Shown here: positions 48,869-57,385 of the stretch, piece after piece
Layout of the letters: each line of letters begins with the position of its first letter
Position numbering within the stretch: the stretch's first letter is position 1
From: an uncultured Dyadobacter sp.
Lineage (GTDB): Bacteria; Bacteroidota; Bacteroidia; Cytophagales; Spirosomataceae
DNA length: 64,000 nt
NCBI RefSeq assembly: GCF_946482605.1
Contig: NZ_CAMLSE010000008.1
Coordinates: 1 to 64,000 of the forward strand
Reading direction: 5' to 3'
The notes under the pieces: model-generated
The model's input: the letters and a program-made list of their open reading frames with translations, nothing else
What the model was told of the DNA's origin: nothing
The model's database searches: none
Translations under genes and position numbers: made by a program

Positions 48869-50047
48869 ATGAATGCATACATTGTTGCCGGTTATCGAAG
48901 TGCGGTAGGGAAAGCCCCGAGAGGCGGCTTTCGGTTCACACGACCTGACGATCTCGGTGCGGCGGTGATCAAACACTTACTGGAAGCGGTGCCTTCATTG
49001 GATCCCGCAAGAGTTGATGACGTGATTGTGGGTAATGCGGTGCCTGAGGCCGAGCAGGGTATGCAAATGGGCCGGTATGTTGCATTGCTTGCGCTGCCCA
49101 AGAGTGTTTCGGGTATTACCATCAACCGGTATTGCGGCTCGGGAGTGGAGGCGATTGCGATGGCATCGGCCAAAATCCACGCTGGGATGGCCGAATGCAT
49201 TATCGCCGGAGGTACCGAGTCCATGTCAATGGTGCCGACCATGGGCTGGAAGACCGCATTGAACTACGAGATAGCCCACACCAATCCAGATTACTATTTG
49301 AGCATGGGTTTGACAGCCGAACAGGTTGCCGCCGATTTCCATATCAGCAGGGAAAAGCAGGATGAATTTTCTTTTCAGTCGCACCAAAAAGCGCTGAGGG
49401 CGCAGAAGGAAGGCTGGTTTGCTGAAGGCATTGTGCCTGTTACCGTGAAAGAGACCTATTTCGACGCAGCTTCCGGGAAGAAAAAAACGAAGGAGACCGT
49501 CATCAGTCAGGACGAAGGGCCGCGGGGTGATACTACCGTTGAGGCATTAAATAAGCTGAAACCGGTATTTGCAGCGGGCGGATCCGTAACGGCAGGGAAT
49601 TCTTCCCAAACTTCGGACGGCGCGGCGTTTGTGATGGTAATGTCCGAAAGAATGGTGAATGAGTTAGGATTAAAACCCATTGCCCGCATGATGTCTTACG
49701 CGACCGCAGGTGTGGAGCCGCGCATCATGGGCATAGGGCCTGTCGCGGCGGTTCCCATTGCATTGAAACAGGCCGGATTGCAGCTGGGGGATATTGATCA
49801 GATCGAGCTGAATGAAGCTTTTGCAGCCCAATCGCTGGCCGTAATCCAGGAACTGGACATCAACCCTGAAATTGTAAATCCCAATGGGGGTGCCATAGCG
49901 CTCGGCCACGCGCTGGGTTCAACTGGCGCCAGGCTTTCAGTCCAGCTTTTCAATGAAATGGAGCGCCGGAACCAGAAATATGGGATGGTAACAGCTTGCG
50001 TAGGCGGCGGCCAGGGAGTTGCCGGAATTTATGAAAGGCTTTATTAG
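48869..50047 (+). CDS. fadA: Acetyl-CoA acyltransferase (thiolase)
   Basis: A 392-residue thiolase that cleaves 3-ketoacyl-CoA with CoA. It begins NAYIVAGYRSAVGKAPRGGFR. The active-site Cys is in TINRYCGSGVEAIAMA, the glycine-rich segment is ECIIAGGTESMSMVP, the His motif is NPNGGAIALGHALGSTGAR, and the second Cys is in GMVTACVGGGQGVAG. A degradative role (FadA-like) rather than a biosynthetic one is favoured by its operator, shared with a long acyl-CoA dehydrogenase gene 6.5 kb away. In related genomes the 3-hydroxyacyl-CoA dehydrogenase usually lies nearby; none is seen here. Confidence 0.92.
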   Translation: MNAYIVAGYRSAVGKAPRGGFRFTRPDDLGAAVIKHLLEAVPSLDPARVDDVIVGNAVPEAEQGMQMGRYVALLALPKSVSGITINRYCGSGVEAIAMASAKIHAGMAECIIAGGTESMSMVPTMGWKTALNYEIAHTNPDYYLSMGLTAEQVAADFHISREKQDEFSFQSHQKALRAQKEGWFAEGIVPVTVKETYFDAASGKKKTKETVISQDEGPRGDTTVEALNKLKPVFAAGGSVTAGNSSQTSDGAAFVMVMSERMVNELGLKPIARMMSYATAGVEPRIMGIGPVAAVPIALKQAGLQLGDIDQIELNEAFAAQSLAVIQELDINPEIVNPNGGAIALGHALGSTGARLSVQLFNEMERRNQKYGMVTACVGGGQGVAGIYERLY

Positions 50048-50080
50048 GCCGTAGGCTAACAATCGATGCTAATTTGAGGG

Positions 50081-50120
50081 TCTCCCCGGAAGTGTTAACC
50101 ATCTTCCGGGGAGATTCTTT
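50081..50120 (+). terminator. Terminator of the thiolase gene
   Basis: A perfect 12-bp stem (TCTCCCCGGAAG at 50081-50092 with CTTCCGGGGAGA at 50103-50114) is followed by TTCTTT. It isolates the glycosyltransferase genes from the thiolase transcript. TATTTTTG at 50120-50127 may be the -7 element of the next gene. Confidence 0.85.
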
Positions 50121-50152
50121 ATTTTTGCCCGTCTAACATGCACGTTTTTTTC

Positions 50153-51160
50153 ATGGATGTATCCATTGTCATCATTAATTACAGAACCCCTCAACTTATC
50201 ATCAATTGCTTAAACTCTATCTATCGGTACACTTCCGGGGTTGCTTTTGAGGTAATTGTAGTAGATAATGATCCGGGGAATGGCGGTGGAGCATCGGTAA
50301 GGGCGGTTTATCCCGAGTTGCGCTGGATCGACATGGAGTACAATGCGGGTTTCGGAATTGCCAACAACCGGGGCATGGAAATAGCGCAGGGCAAGTATTT
50401 CCTGTTGCTGAATGCAGATACGCTGCTTACCGATAATGTGATTCGCCGGTGCTTTGACCGCATGAACGAGCGTCGGGACATTATCGCTTGTGGTGCCTTG
50501 CAATACTACCCCGACGGCACACCGATGCCTTTCTATAAAAGTTTCAATGAGTTCAGGAAGACTTTTTTTATTCTGCCGCCAAGCGGTCTGGTAGATAAGC
50601 TCATCAATCAACTTTATCCGGAACCGGCTTATGCAGACCCGGATCAGCACGATTGGCTGGTGGGGGCATTTATGTTTGTCAGAAAGGAAGGCTTTGAAAA
50701 AACCGGAGGTTTCAGCAAGGATTTCTTTATGTACGGAGAAGATGTGGAATGGTCGGGCCGGCTTGGGCAGTTGGGTAAGTTGTGTTACTTTCAGGATTGT
50801 ACATTTATACACCTGGAAAATAATAACCCGTTCCGCCGGACGAATATTTCCTGGATTAACCGGTTTAGTACGCAAATGCAGATATCCAATTTCTTGTGGG
50901 TGCGAAAGCAATATGGGATTGCTCAATATCTGCTGCTGATTTTGCACTATCTGTTTATGGTACCAGTGGTGTACGCATGGAAAATGCTTTTCAATCTGAA
51001 AAAGAGTGGGAATCCTTTTTCAGAACTTCGTACACAGCATATATATGTTAGAAAGACCCGCGTTTTATTAAAATATTTCTGGAAAACGCTGTTTCTGAAA
51101 AAAGGTTTGTACAAAATCAAGCCACAGGAGAACATCGATCTCTTAACTGCCTCTGCATGA
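50153..51160 (+). CDS. Family 2 glycosyltransferase (rhamnosyltransferase-like)
   Basis: A 335-residue GT-A enzyme that transfers a sugar from a nucleotide donor. The N-terminus is DVSIVIINYRTPQLIINCLNS, then EVIVVDNDPGNGG, GFGIANNRGMEIAQGKYFLLLNADTLL with the donor-binding Asp-Thr/Ser-Asp-like region, and DWLVGAFMFVRKEGFEKTGGFSKDFFMYGEDVEWSGRL (acceptor Glu-Asp-Val-Glu). A C-terminal membrane-associated helix (YLLLILHYLFMVPVVYAW) is present. The ATG at 50153 is preferred because the ATG 15 bases earlier adds only a short hydrophobic tail. It overlaps the next gene by four bases. Confidence 0.92.
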   Translation: MDVSIVIINYRTPQLIINCLNSIYRYTSGVAFEVIVVDNDPGNGGGASVRAVYPELRWIDMEYNAGFGIANNRGMEIAQGKYFLLLNADTLLTDNVIRRCFDRMNERRDIIACGALQYYPDGTPMPFYKSFNEFRKTFFILPPSGLVDKLINQLYPEPAYADPDQHDWLVGAFMFVRKEGFEKTGGFSKDFFMYGEDVEWSGRLGQLGKLCYFQDCTFIHLENNNPFRRTNISWINRFSTQMQISNFLWVRKQYGIAQYLLLILHYLFMVPVVYAWKMLFNLKKSGNPFSELRTQHIYVRKTRVLLKYFWKTLFLKKGLYKIKPQENIDLLTASA

Positions 51161-52272
51161 ATAGCAATAAAAAAAGAATACTCTTTTTTACACCCTATGC
51201 CACACGGACAGGATCGGAAATGATGCTGTTGTACATTCTGAAAAAAATAGATCGCTCCCGTTTTGAAGTAGGCATCGTAAGTTTTGCAAACGGAGAACTA
51301 CTGGCTGAGTTCCCGGACGACATTCCCATTCACATTGCGCCGCGCAAATTCAACACGATCCAAAAAATCTCCTTTCACCTGGGCGTGAACCCCACACTCC
51401 GGCACCTGCGCAAGCTCGCCCGCGATTTCAAAGCGGATTTCTGGTATGTGAATACAACCATGATACCGGAGACGATCGTGGTCGCGAAAGAGTTCTCGAT
51501 CAAAGTGATCACGCACTTTCACGAAATGCCGCTAACCTACGCATACCTGAGCGCACCGGATTTTAAGAGTATCGTAGACTATTCGCATCTGCTGATCGGA
51601 TGTTCCCAAACGACCTGCGACTCATTGATACATGCAGGAGGGAAGAATGTAGGGTTGCTTTACTCTTTCATCGATCAGTCACTGGTGAAAAAAGATGACA
51701 ACCGTGCGGCGGAGATCCGGCGAAAATTGGGTATTCCGGCAGAGGCTTTTGTTTGGGTACTTTCGGGGATGACCTCCGAGCGGAAAGGCTTCGATATGTT
51801 GCCTGACATCGCCGGGGAGCTGAATGATCCCAATGTGCATCTGGTGTGGGTAGGTGCAGCAATCGACGATGGATTGGTGTATTATACGGAGCAGCGTTGT
51901 GCCCGCAACACGTCTGCCACGAAAATTCATTTGACTGGTAAGCAGAAAGAAGATTATTATAATTACCTTAATATGGGAAATGGTTTTCTGCTAACCTCCC
52001 GGCAAGACCCTTTTCCATTGGTGATGATTGAATCCGCGCTGCTGGGTAAGCCCATTGTTTCCTTTCCTTCCGGAGGTGTTTCTGAATTTGTCCAGGATGG
52101 AATGGGTGTCGTGACGGATGACCTGAGTGTCGGGCAGATGGTCCGGGCAATGCGGTCGGTTATGAGCGGAGAAGTGAAAACCGACAGTATAAAAAGCATT
52201 GCCGTTGCAAGCCGGTTCAATGTGGAAAATGGATATAAGGAGTGGATAGAATTAATTGACAGAAATCAATAG
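51157..52272 (+). CDS. Family 4 (GT-B) glycosyltransferase
   Basis: A 371-residue GT-B enzyme. The N-terminal domain starts KRILFFTPYATRTGSEMMLLYILKKI, typical of GT4 with the 'G.e..l' loop. The C-terminal domain has WVLSGMTSERKGFDMLPDIAGEL, VHLVWVGAA, ATKIHLTGKQKEDYYNYLNMGNGFLLTSRQDPFPLVMIESALLGKPIVSF (E-x7-E donor-binding motif in the DPFPLVMIESALLGKP segment). The ATG overlaps the preceding gene (ATGA), so the two transferases are coupled and should act on one glycan. Confidence 0.93.
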   Translation: MNSNKKRILFFTPYATRTGSEMMLLYILKKIDRSRFEVGIVSFANGELLAEFPDDIPIHIAPRKFNTIQKISFHLGVNPTLRHLRKLARDFKADFWYVNTTMIPETIVVAKEFSIKVITHFHEMPLTYAYLSAPDFKSIVDYSHLLIGCSQTTCDSLIHAGGKNVGLLYSFIDQSLVKKDDNRAAEIRRKLGIPAEAFVWVLSGMTSERKGFDMLPDIAGELNDPNVHLVWVGAAIDDGLVYYTEQRCARNTSATKIHLTGKQKEDYYNYLNMGNGFLLTSRQDPFPLVMIESALLGKPIVSFPSGGVSEFVQDGMGVVTDDLSVGQMVRAMRSVMSGEVKTDSIKSIAVASRFNVENGYKEWIELIDRNQ

Positions 52273-52273
52273 T

Positions 52274-55165
52274 ATGCTCAATTCTACGTGCGAGTTCAAA
52301 TGTTTGGCCCGGGTGTTTTTTTTGCTGACCTGTGTAACCGTGTCTTGGAGCACGGTTTGGGGGCAGAGTCAGCAACGGACACTGGAAATAGATACCCAGC
52401 GCTACATGGCGCTAATGCTCCTGAATCTCACTAATCCCGATGATATTGGTCCTGAACCGGACCTGATCAGGTCGGCCAAACAGTTCGGACTCAATGCCGT
52501 TTACATCACTATTCCCTGGGATAAGGTTTATTTTAGCTCTCCGACCGAAAAGCCGCAATGGGCGAAATACGATGATCAGATCAAGATCGCGACGGACCTT
52601 GGAATGAAGGTGGCCTTGCGGATCCATCTTGGCAGGCATAGCACACGCATCAAGGGCTTTTGGGAAGTTTCCGATAGCCAGTTCAGCCACTCCAACAAGC
52701 CATTGCTCAGCGGCTACCAGGATACCTCCTTCGGCTTTGACAACCAACCGATCGTCGACAAAGGCGTTGCTTTTCTGAAAGAGGTCGTAACAAGATACAA
52801 GTATTTGCAAACTGAAAAGAAGCTGCTGTATGTGTCGGTTACCAACACGGGAACCCAGGAGGGCGAATATCCGGGAGGACTTATCGTCGACGGGAAGGAC
52901 GAAGCTGCGGTTTACGATTACTCTCCGTCGATGGTAAAAGGGTTCAAGGAGTTTGTTAAGCAGCATTATAAAAAGATCGAGCGGATCAACTTTTTGTGGG
53001 GTATGACCTTCAAGTCATTTGACGAGGCCAACCCGCCGGCAACATCCTGGGAGCCCAACCTTTCCTTTCGCCAGCGGTACGGCAAGGACTGGTACATTTA
53101 CAGGCATATCGTTTTCAAGAAGTATGTGGAGCAAATGGTAGCCGCTGTCAAGTCGATCGACCCGACCATCAAATACGTTTCCGATTACGGATCGGTATTC
53201 GACTCGCAGTCCGCCACAAGAGGCACATTGGGTTTTCTGGATCTGAACGAAAAAACGGACGGAATCAAAGTCAATGACAACCTGGCTACGCATGATCACC
53301 GCTGGTCAGTGGATATTCTAAAAAGCGATGCCCCGCCGGGATTTGTGATCTGTAATGAGCTTTTTGTCAACTCTTACCTTGACAATAATGCGCACATGAA
53401 GCAGATCAATGAGAACTTCGAGCACGGAGCCAATGTGGTGGCGGTCGTTGTGTCGCAGAAAGAGCAGATGGCCCGTGCGGAAGGCTTCCTGAGGCAAGGC
53501 GTAGCCAACTGGCTTACCCAACCCATGAAGCCGATTGTTTATGCGGATTCGGTAAGCTACCGGCTTTCAGCCGCGACCGAAAAAGGAGGAGCCCAGGGCG
53601 TTGTTTACGACGAGTGGGCCAAGCGTGCCTATGCAGACCCCGCCCGCCCGAGGCCGGTGCGCATTCACCTGGTGGAGGATTTGCTGTCGCCTAGCTACTG
53701 GGACGATGCGTCTAATCACGCGCCATATGTATTCAGGCCGGTGCCCATGCAGATCATTCCTGTGAATAAGGATTTTAACTATAAACTTCCCATCGACACA
53801 TTTTCGGATGTGGACGGCACAGTGGTGAGGGTGGAAGTGGGCACATTGCCCGCATGGCTGCGCTATGAAGGAGGCTTCCTGCGCGGCAGACCGACAGCAT
53901 TAGGTGATTTCCGGATTCAGGTGAAGGGTATCGATGATGAAGGCGGCGCTACGGAGGCATTCTTCACAATCAGGGTAGATACCAGAGAGAATGCCAACAA
54001 GCCGCCAACCGTCGACAGTAATTTCTCCAATCAGATGGTGGCCATCGATAAGGCTTTTACATTCACCATCCCTAAAACCGCCTTTACCGATCCGGACGGA
54101 GATATCACCAGGGTAGAAGCCAGCGAACTTCCTTCTTGGCTTAAATACACGAATGGAGTTTTGAGTGGGACGCCTAACAAATTAGGCGACTATCGCATTA
54201 TCCTGAAGGCCTATGATGATTTGAATGCATTTGTAGAAACCTACTTTACGATCAAGGTCGTAGAGCCGCAGTTCCTCAATGCACCGCCTTTCGCGAGCAG
54301 CACGCTGCCGGTTAAATATGCGCAGATTAACATGCCTTTCAACTACATTTTGCCGACCAACATCTTTGGAGACCCGGATGGCTATATTTCCTCGATCTCT
54401 GTGCAAAATCGTCCTTCGTGGCTTAGTTTCGCCTTGAATGTTTTTTCTGGAACGCCTACTGAAGAAGGAGAGTACCGTCTTATCATCCGGGCATATGACA
54501 ATGCGGGCGCTTATGTAGAGATTCCGCTCGTTCTGCTGGTTCAAATTCCAGAGATACGTTTTGAACTCGTACAGGCAGGCAGTAAGGTCGACCAGCGGGT
54601 TATCAGGAAACTATCCGGTGATGATGTCATTCCTTATGACTCCCTGCCGCCATTGCTGAACATGTACGCCTATGGCAATTTTGAATACGACAAGGTTTCA
54701 TTCGATTTGAACGGGCCTTACCGCAAAAAATCGACAACATCTGTTTTTCCCTATGCATTGTATGAAAATGCATCCGGCTTTGCTCCCTACGTAGGGCGCT
54801 ACACCCTCACGGTTACCGCATTCAAAGAGGATTCGGCGGTGGTGACGAACTCAATCGAATTTGGGATTTCGGATGGCGACAAGGCCAACATCGCCAAGAA
54901 TATGGACGATTGGGCATTTTATCCTAATCCCGCAGAAAGCATTGTTAACATCAAGCTGCCTGCGTTCCAGCCCGGAGATAGCCTCAGCTATGAGATTGTC
55001 TCGGTGAGCGGGAAGCGGATCCCCATTACCAATAGTGTGGTAAAAGTTTCGGACGACCTTGCCCATTTCGACCTGGACGAGATCGGACTCTCTTCGGGAA
55101 TCTATTTTATCCGGGTGGAAAATAACGGCACTTTCCTGAAACAATTTAAGATACTTAAAAAGTAG
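52274..55165 (+). CDS. Secreted glycosidase-like protein with Ig-like repeats and T9SS sorting domain
   Basis: A 963-residue exported protein. After the signal region (FFLLTCVTVSWSTVWG) comes a ~400-residue (α/β)8-like glycoside-hydrolase-type domain with FGLNAVYITIPWDKVYF, VALRIHLGRHSTR, LYVSVTNTGTQEGEYPGG, INFLWGMTF and YVSDYGSVFDS, somewhat like β-galactosidase/GH42-type barrels. Three Ig-like (He_PIG) repeats follow (each with LPxWLxYxxGxLxGxPTxxGxFRI), then a short domain. The last ~75 residues form a T9SS type A sorting domain (DWAFYPNPAESIVNIKL, YFIRVENNGTFLKQFKI). It directly follows two glycosyltransferase genes. The catalytic acids could not be assigned with confidence. Confidence 0.8.
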   Translation: MLNSTCEFKCLARVFFLLTCVTVSWSTVWGQSQQRTLEIDTQRYMALMLLNLTNPDDIGPEPDLIRSAKQFGLNAVYITIPWDKVYFSSPTEKPQWAKYDDQIKIATDLGMKVALRIHLGRHSTRIKGFWEVSDSQFSHSNKPLLSGYQDTSFGFDNQPIVDKGVAFLKEVVTRYKYLQTEKKLLYVSVTNTGTQEGEYPGGLIVDGKDEAAVYDYSPSMVKGFKEFVKQHYKKIERINFLWGMTFKSFDEANPPATSWEPNLSFRQRYGKDWYIYRHIVFKKYVEQMVAAVKSIDPTIKYVSDYGSVFDSQSATRGTLGFLDLNEKTDGIKVNDNLATHDHRWSVDILKSDAPPGFVICNELFVNSYLDNNAHMKQINENFEHGANVVAVVVSQKEQMARAEGFLRQGVANWLTQPMKPIVYADSVSYRLSAATEKGGAQGVVYDEWAKRAYADPARPRPVRIHLVEDLLSPSYWDDASNHAPYVFRPVPMQIIPVNKDFNYKLPIDTFSDVDGTVVRVEVGTLPAWLRYEGGFLRGRPTALGDFRIQVKGIDDEGGATEAFFTIRVDTRENANKPPTVDSNFSNQMVAIDKAFTFTIPKTAFTDPDGDITRVEASELPSWLKYTNGVLSGTPNKLGDYRIILKAYDDLNAFVETYFTIKVVEPQFLNAPPFASSTLPVKYAQINMPFNYILPTNIFGDPDGYISSISVQNRPSWLSFALNVFSGTPTEEGEYRLIIRAYDNAGAYVEIPLVLLVQIPEIRFELVQAGSKVDQRVIRKLSGDDVIPYDSLPPLLNMYAYGNFEYDKVSFDLNGPYRKKSTTSVFPYALYENASGFAPYVGRYTLTVTAFKEDSAVVTNSIEFGISDGDKANIAKNMDDWAFYPNPAESIVNIKLPAFQPGDSLSYEIVSVSGKRIPITNSVVKVSDDLAHFDLDEIGLSSGIYFIRVENNGTFLKQFKILKK

Positions 55166-55172
55166 ATAGCTT

Positions 55173-55205
55173 ATGACCATCCTATCACCGCGATGGGATG
55201 GTCAT
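55173..55205 (+). terminator. Terminator after the T9SS cargo gene
   Basis: A perfect 10-bp stem (ATGACCATCC at 55173-55182 with GGATGGTCAT at 55196-55205) lies eight bases past the stop codon. The following sequence is only moderately T-rich. Confidence 0.65.
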
Positions 55206-55221
55206 ATTGCATTATTTAATA

Positions 55222-55241
55222 ATAGTATGCTTGCATAATAA
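55222..55241. promoter_or_regulatory. Operator 1 of the acyl-CoA dehydrogenase promoter
   Basis: The left half ATAGTATGC is identical to the thiolase operator. After TT the right half reads GCATAATAA, with two mismatches from the perfect GCATACTAT. It overlaps the -33 region of the promoter. Confidence 0.6.
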
Positions 55242-55260
55242 TTGTTATAAATTATATTTG
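55231..55260 (+). promoter_or_regulatory. Promoter of the acyl-CoA dehydrogenase gene
   Basis: TATATTTG (55253-55260) matches TAnnTTTG exactly, and TTG (55231-55233) lies 19 bases upstream. Operator 1 covers the -33 element and operator 2 lies just past the start point. Confidence 0.6.
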
Positions 55261-55271
55261 CGTAACCTGCA

Positions 55272-55291
55272 ATAGTATGCAAGCATACTTT
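55272..55291. promoter_or_regulatory. Operator 2 of the acyl-CoA dehydrogenase promoter
   Basis: ATAGTATGC, two bases (AA), then GCATACTTT, with one mismatch from the perfect palindrome. Its centre is exactly 50 bases from that of operator 1. Confidence 0.7.
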
Positions 55292-55322
55292 GCAATCGTT
55301 CCTGATTAACCCGCATTCAGCT

Positions 55323-57137
55323 ATGTCCGTTGCAGCACTAAACCAGACGTCCATCAAAGGGGGCGAATTTCTTATTAAGGAAACACCCGCCAGCCAGATT
55401 TTTATTCCGGAAGAATTTAATGAAGAGCAGCGCATGATTGCTGATACCTGCCGCGATTTTCTCGCCAGGGAAGTGTGGCCCCACCTGGATGAGATCGATC
55501 AGGCGAAAAGTCCGGCAATGATCGCAGAGCTTATGGATAAGGCGGGCGAGCTTGGATTGCTGGGAACGGTGGTACCCGAGGAATACGGAGGGTTTGGTAT
55601 GAATTTTAATACTTCGATGCTGGTAGCCGAGGCTACCGGGGCTGGAAATTCATTTTCCGTCGCGCTTTCTGCCCACACGGGCATCGGGACATTGCCCATT
55701 CTGTATTATGGCAATGAATCACAAAAAGAAAAGTATCTGCCCAAACTGGCTTCCGGAGAATGGAAGGCGGCTTACTGCCTTACAGAGCCGGATTCGGGAT
55801 CTGATGCCAACTCCGGCAAAACGAAGGCGAAGCTGACAGAGGATGGCACGCAGTATAGGATCAACGGGCAGAAGATGTGGATCACCAATGGTGGTTTCGC
55901 AGATATATTCATTGTTTTTGCCAAAGTGGAGGAGAATGGGCAGACGGACAAGAACCTGACCGCGTTCATCATCGAAAAGTCTTTTGGCGGGATCACGATG
56001 AATGAGCCCGAGCACAAAATGGGTATCAAAGGCTCCGACACACGTCAATTGTTCTTTAATGATTGCCTGGTGCCGGTGGAAAATATGCTTTCGGAAAGGG
56101 GCAATGGCTTCAAAATTGCCGTCAATATTCTGAATATCGGAAGAATTAAACTCGCAGCCGCTGCTCTGGGCGGCGCGAAGCGAGTGGCTGTCCAGGCAAT
56201 TGAGTATGCCAATGAACGGAAGCAATTCGGCGTGCCGATCGCTGCTTTCGGGGCCATTAAGCACAAACTGGCGGAAATGGCAGTAGGAATGTTTGCTACT
56301 GAGTCGGCGGCGTATCGTGTAGGCCAAAACATCGATGACCTCATTCTGTCGTTCAAGGAACAGGGATTGGCCGACTCGGAGGCTAAACTGAAAGCATTGG
56401 AGGAATTCGCGATTGAATGCGCGATCATGAAAGTCCACGGATCCGAAGTGCTCGATTTCGTTGTCGACGAAGGAGTTCAGATTTATGGAGGGATGGGTTT
56501 TTCTGCCGATGCACCCATGGATCGGGCTTACCGGGATAGCCGTATCAACCGCATTTTTGAGGGTACCAATGAAATAAACCGGCTTCTGGTCGTCGATATG
56601 CTGCTCAAACGTACCATGAAAGGTCAGCTCGACCTGATGGGGCCGGCTACGGCGGTGGGCAAGGAAATTTTGTCAATCCCGGATTTTAGCGCGGTTGAGG
56701 ATGAAGTATTGTTTGCGGCTGAAAAGAAGGTGATCAAAAATCTGAAAAAGGCAGCGTTGATGGTTGCCGGCGCTGCGGTTCAGAAGTTTATGATGAAACT
56801 TTCCGACGAACAGGAAATCATCATGAACCTGGCAGACATGGTCATAGAGATATATGTAGCCGAATCAGTATTGCTGAGGGTTGAGAAAAGTGTAGGAGTG
56901 GAGGGGAATGACGCGCATATTTTGAAGAAAGACATGGCGCTGATCTACCTGAACCGTGCTGTGGAACGGGTGAACCATGCTGGCCGGGCTGCCATTACCA
57001 GCTTCGCGGAAAGCGACGAGCTGAGCGTGATGCTGATGGGCCTGAAGCGGTTCACAAAGATCGCCCCCACAAACCTAAAAGATGCCCGTCGAAGGATCGC
57101 CGACGAGCTGATCGCCAAAAATGACTATGTTTTCTAG
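55323..57137 (+). CDS. Acyl-CoA dehydrogenase (~600-residue, VLCAD-like)
   Basis: A 604-residue acyl-CoA dehydrogenase, longer than the ~380-residue standard because of an extra C-terminal helical domain like that of VLCAD/ACAD9 and many Bacteroidota. The N-terminal and middle domains include EYGGFGMNFNTSMLVAEATGAGNSFSVALSAHTGIG and AYCLTEPDSGSDANSGKTKA (FAD/substrate binding). The helical domain has NERKQFGVPIAAFGAIKHKLAEM and QIYGGMGFSADAPMDRAYRDSRINRIFEGTNEINR, with the catalytic Glu in the final motif. The start at 55323 (MSVAALNQTS) follows the operators. It should catalyse the first step of fatty-acid β-oxidation. It shares its operator with the thiolase. Confidence 0.93.
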   Translation: MSVAALNQTSIKGGEFLIKETPASQIFIPEEFNEEQRMIADTCRDFLAREVWPHLDEIDQAKSPAMIAELMDKAGELGLLGTVVPEEYGGFGMNFNTSMLVAEATGAGNSFSVALSAHTGIGTLPILYYGNESQKEKYLPKLASGEWKAAYCLTEPDSGSDANSGKTKAKLTEDGTQYRINGQKMWITNGGFADIFIVFAKVEENGQTDKNLTAFIIEKSFGGITMNEPEHKMGIKGSDTRQLFFNDCLVPVENMLSERGNGFKIAVNILNIGRIKLAAAALGGAKRVAVQAIEYANERKQFGVPIAAFGAIKHKLAEMAVGMFATESAAYRVGQNIDDLILSFKEQGLADSEAKLKALEEFAIECAIMKVHGSEVLDFVVDEGVQIYGGMGFSADAPMDRAYRDSRINRIFEGTNEINRLLVVDMLLKRTMKGQLDLMGPATAVGKEILSIPDFSAVEDEVLFAAEKKVIKNLKKAALMVAGAAVQKFMMKLSDEQEIIMNLADMVIEIYVAESVLLRVEKSVGVEGNDAHILKKDMALIYLNRAVERVNHAGRAAITSFAESDELSVMLMGLKRFTKIAPTNLKDARRRIADELIAKNDYVF

Positions 57138-57197
57138 AAACTATAAGATATCTCAGGTAGTTTACCTGCACAACTAAAAGCCAAAATGTATCTGTTG

Positions 57198-57230
57198 AAA
57201 GCCGTATCTGACTCAGGTGCGGCTTTTTTG
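57198..57230 (+). terminator. Terminator of the acyl-CoA dehydrogenase gene
   Basis: AAAGCCG (57198-57204) pairs with CGGCTTT (57220-57226), with inner CTG/CAG pairing in the loop, and is followed by a T-run. The remainder of the 57138-57385 gap is A+T-rich with no element I can name. Confidence 0.75.
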
Positions 57231-57385
57231 TAACTTGGCAAAAGGTTTTTTATTCTATCTCAAATTGCGCAATTTTGGGAAACCAAAATCGACATCTTTC
57301 TCGTTAGGTAGAAGGTTTCTTTTTGATTTAAATAGCAAAAATATTTACGTTGGATTCTCTACTCGCTACTGAAAAGCCACCTTTC

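Noticed and set aside
52268..52278. AATAGTATGC half-site at the start of the T9SS cargo gene, identical to the left half of the operator
   Set aside because: Only one half is present and it overlaps the start codon within an operon; probably chance.
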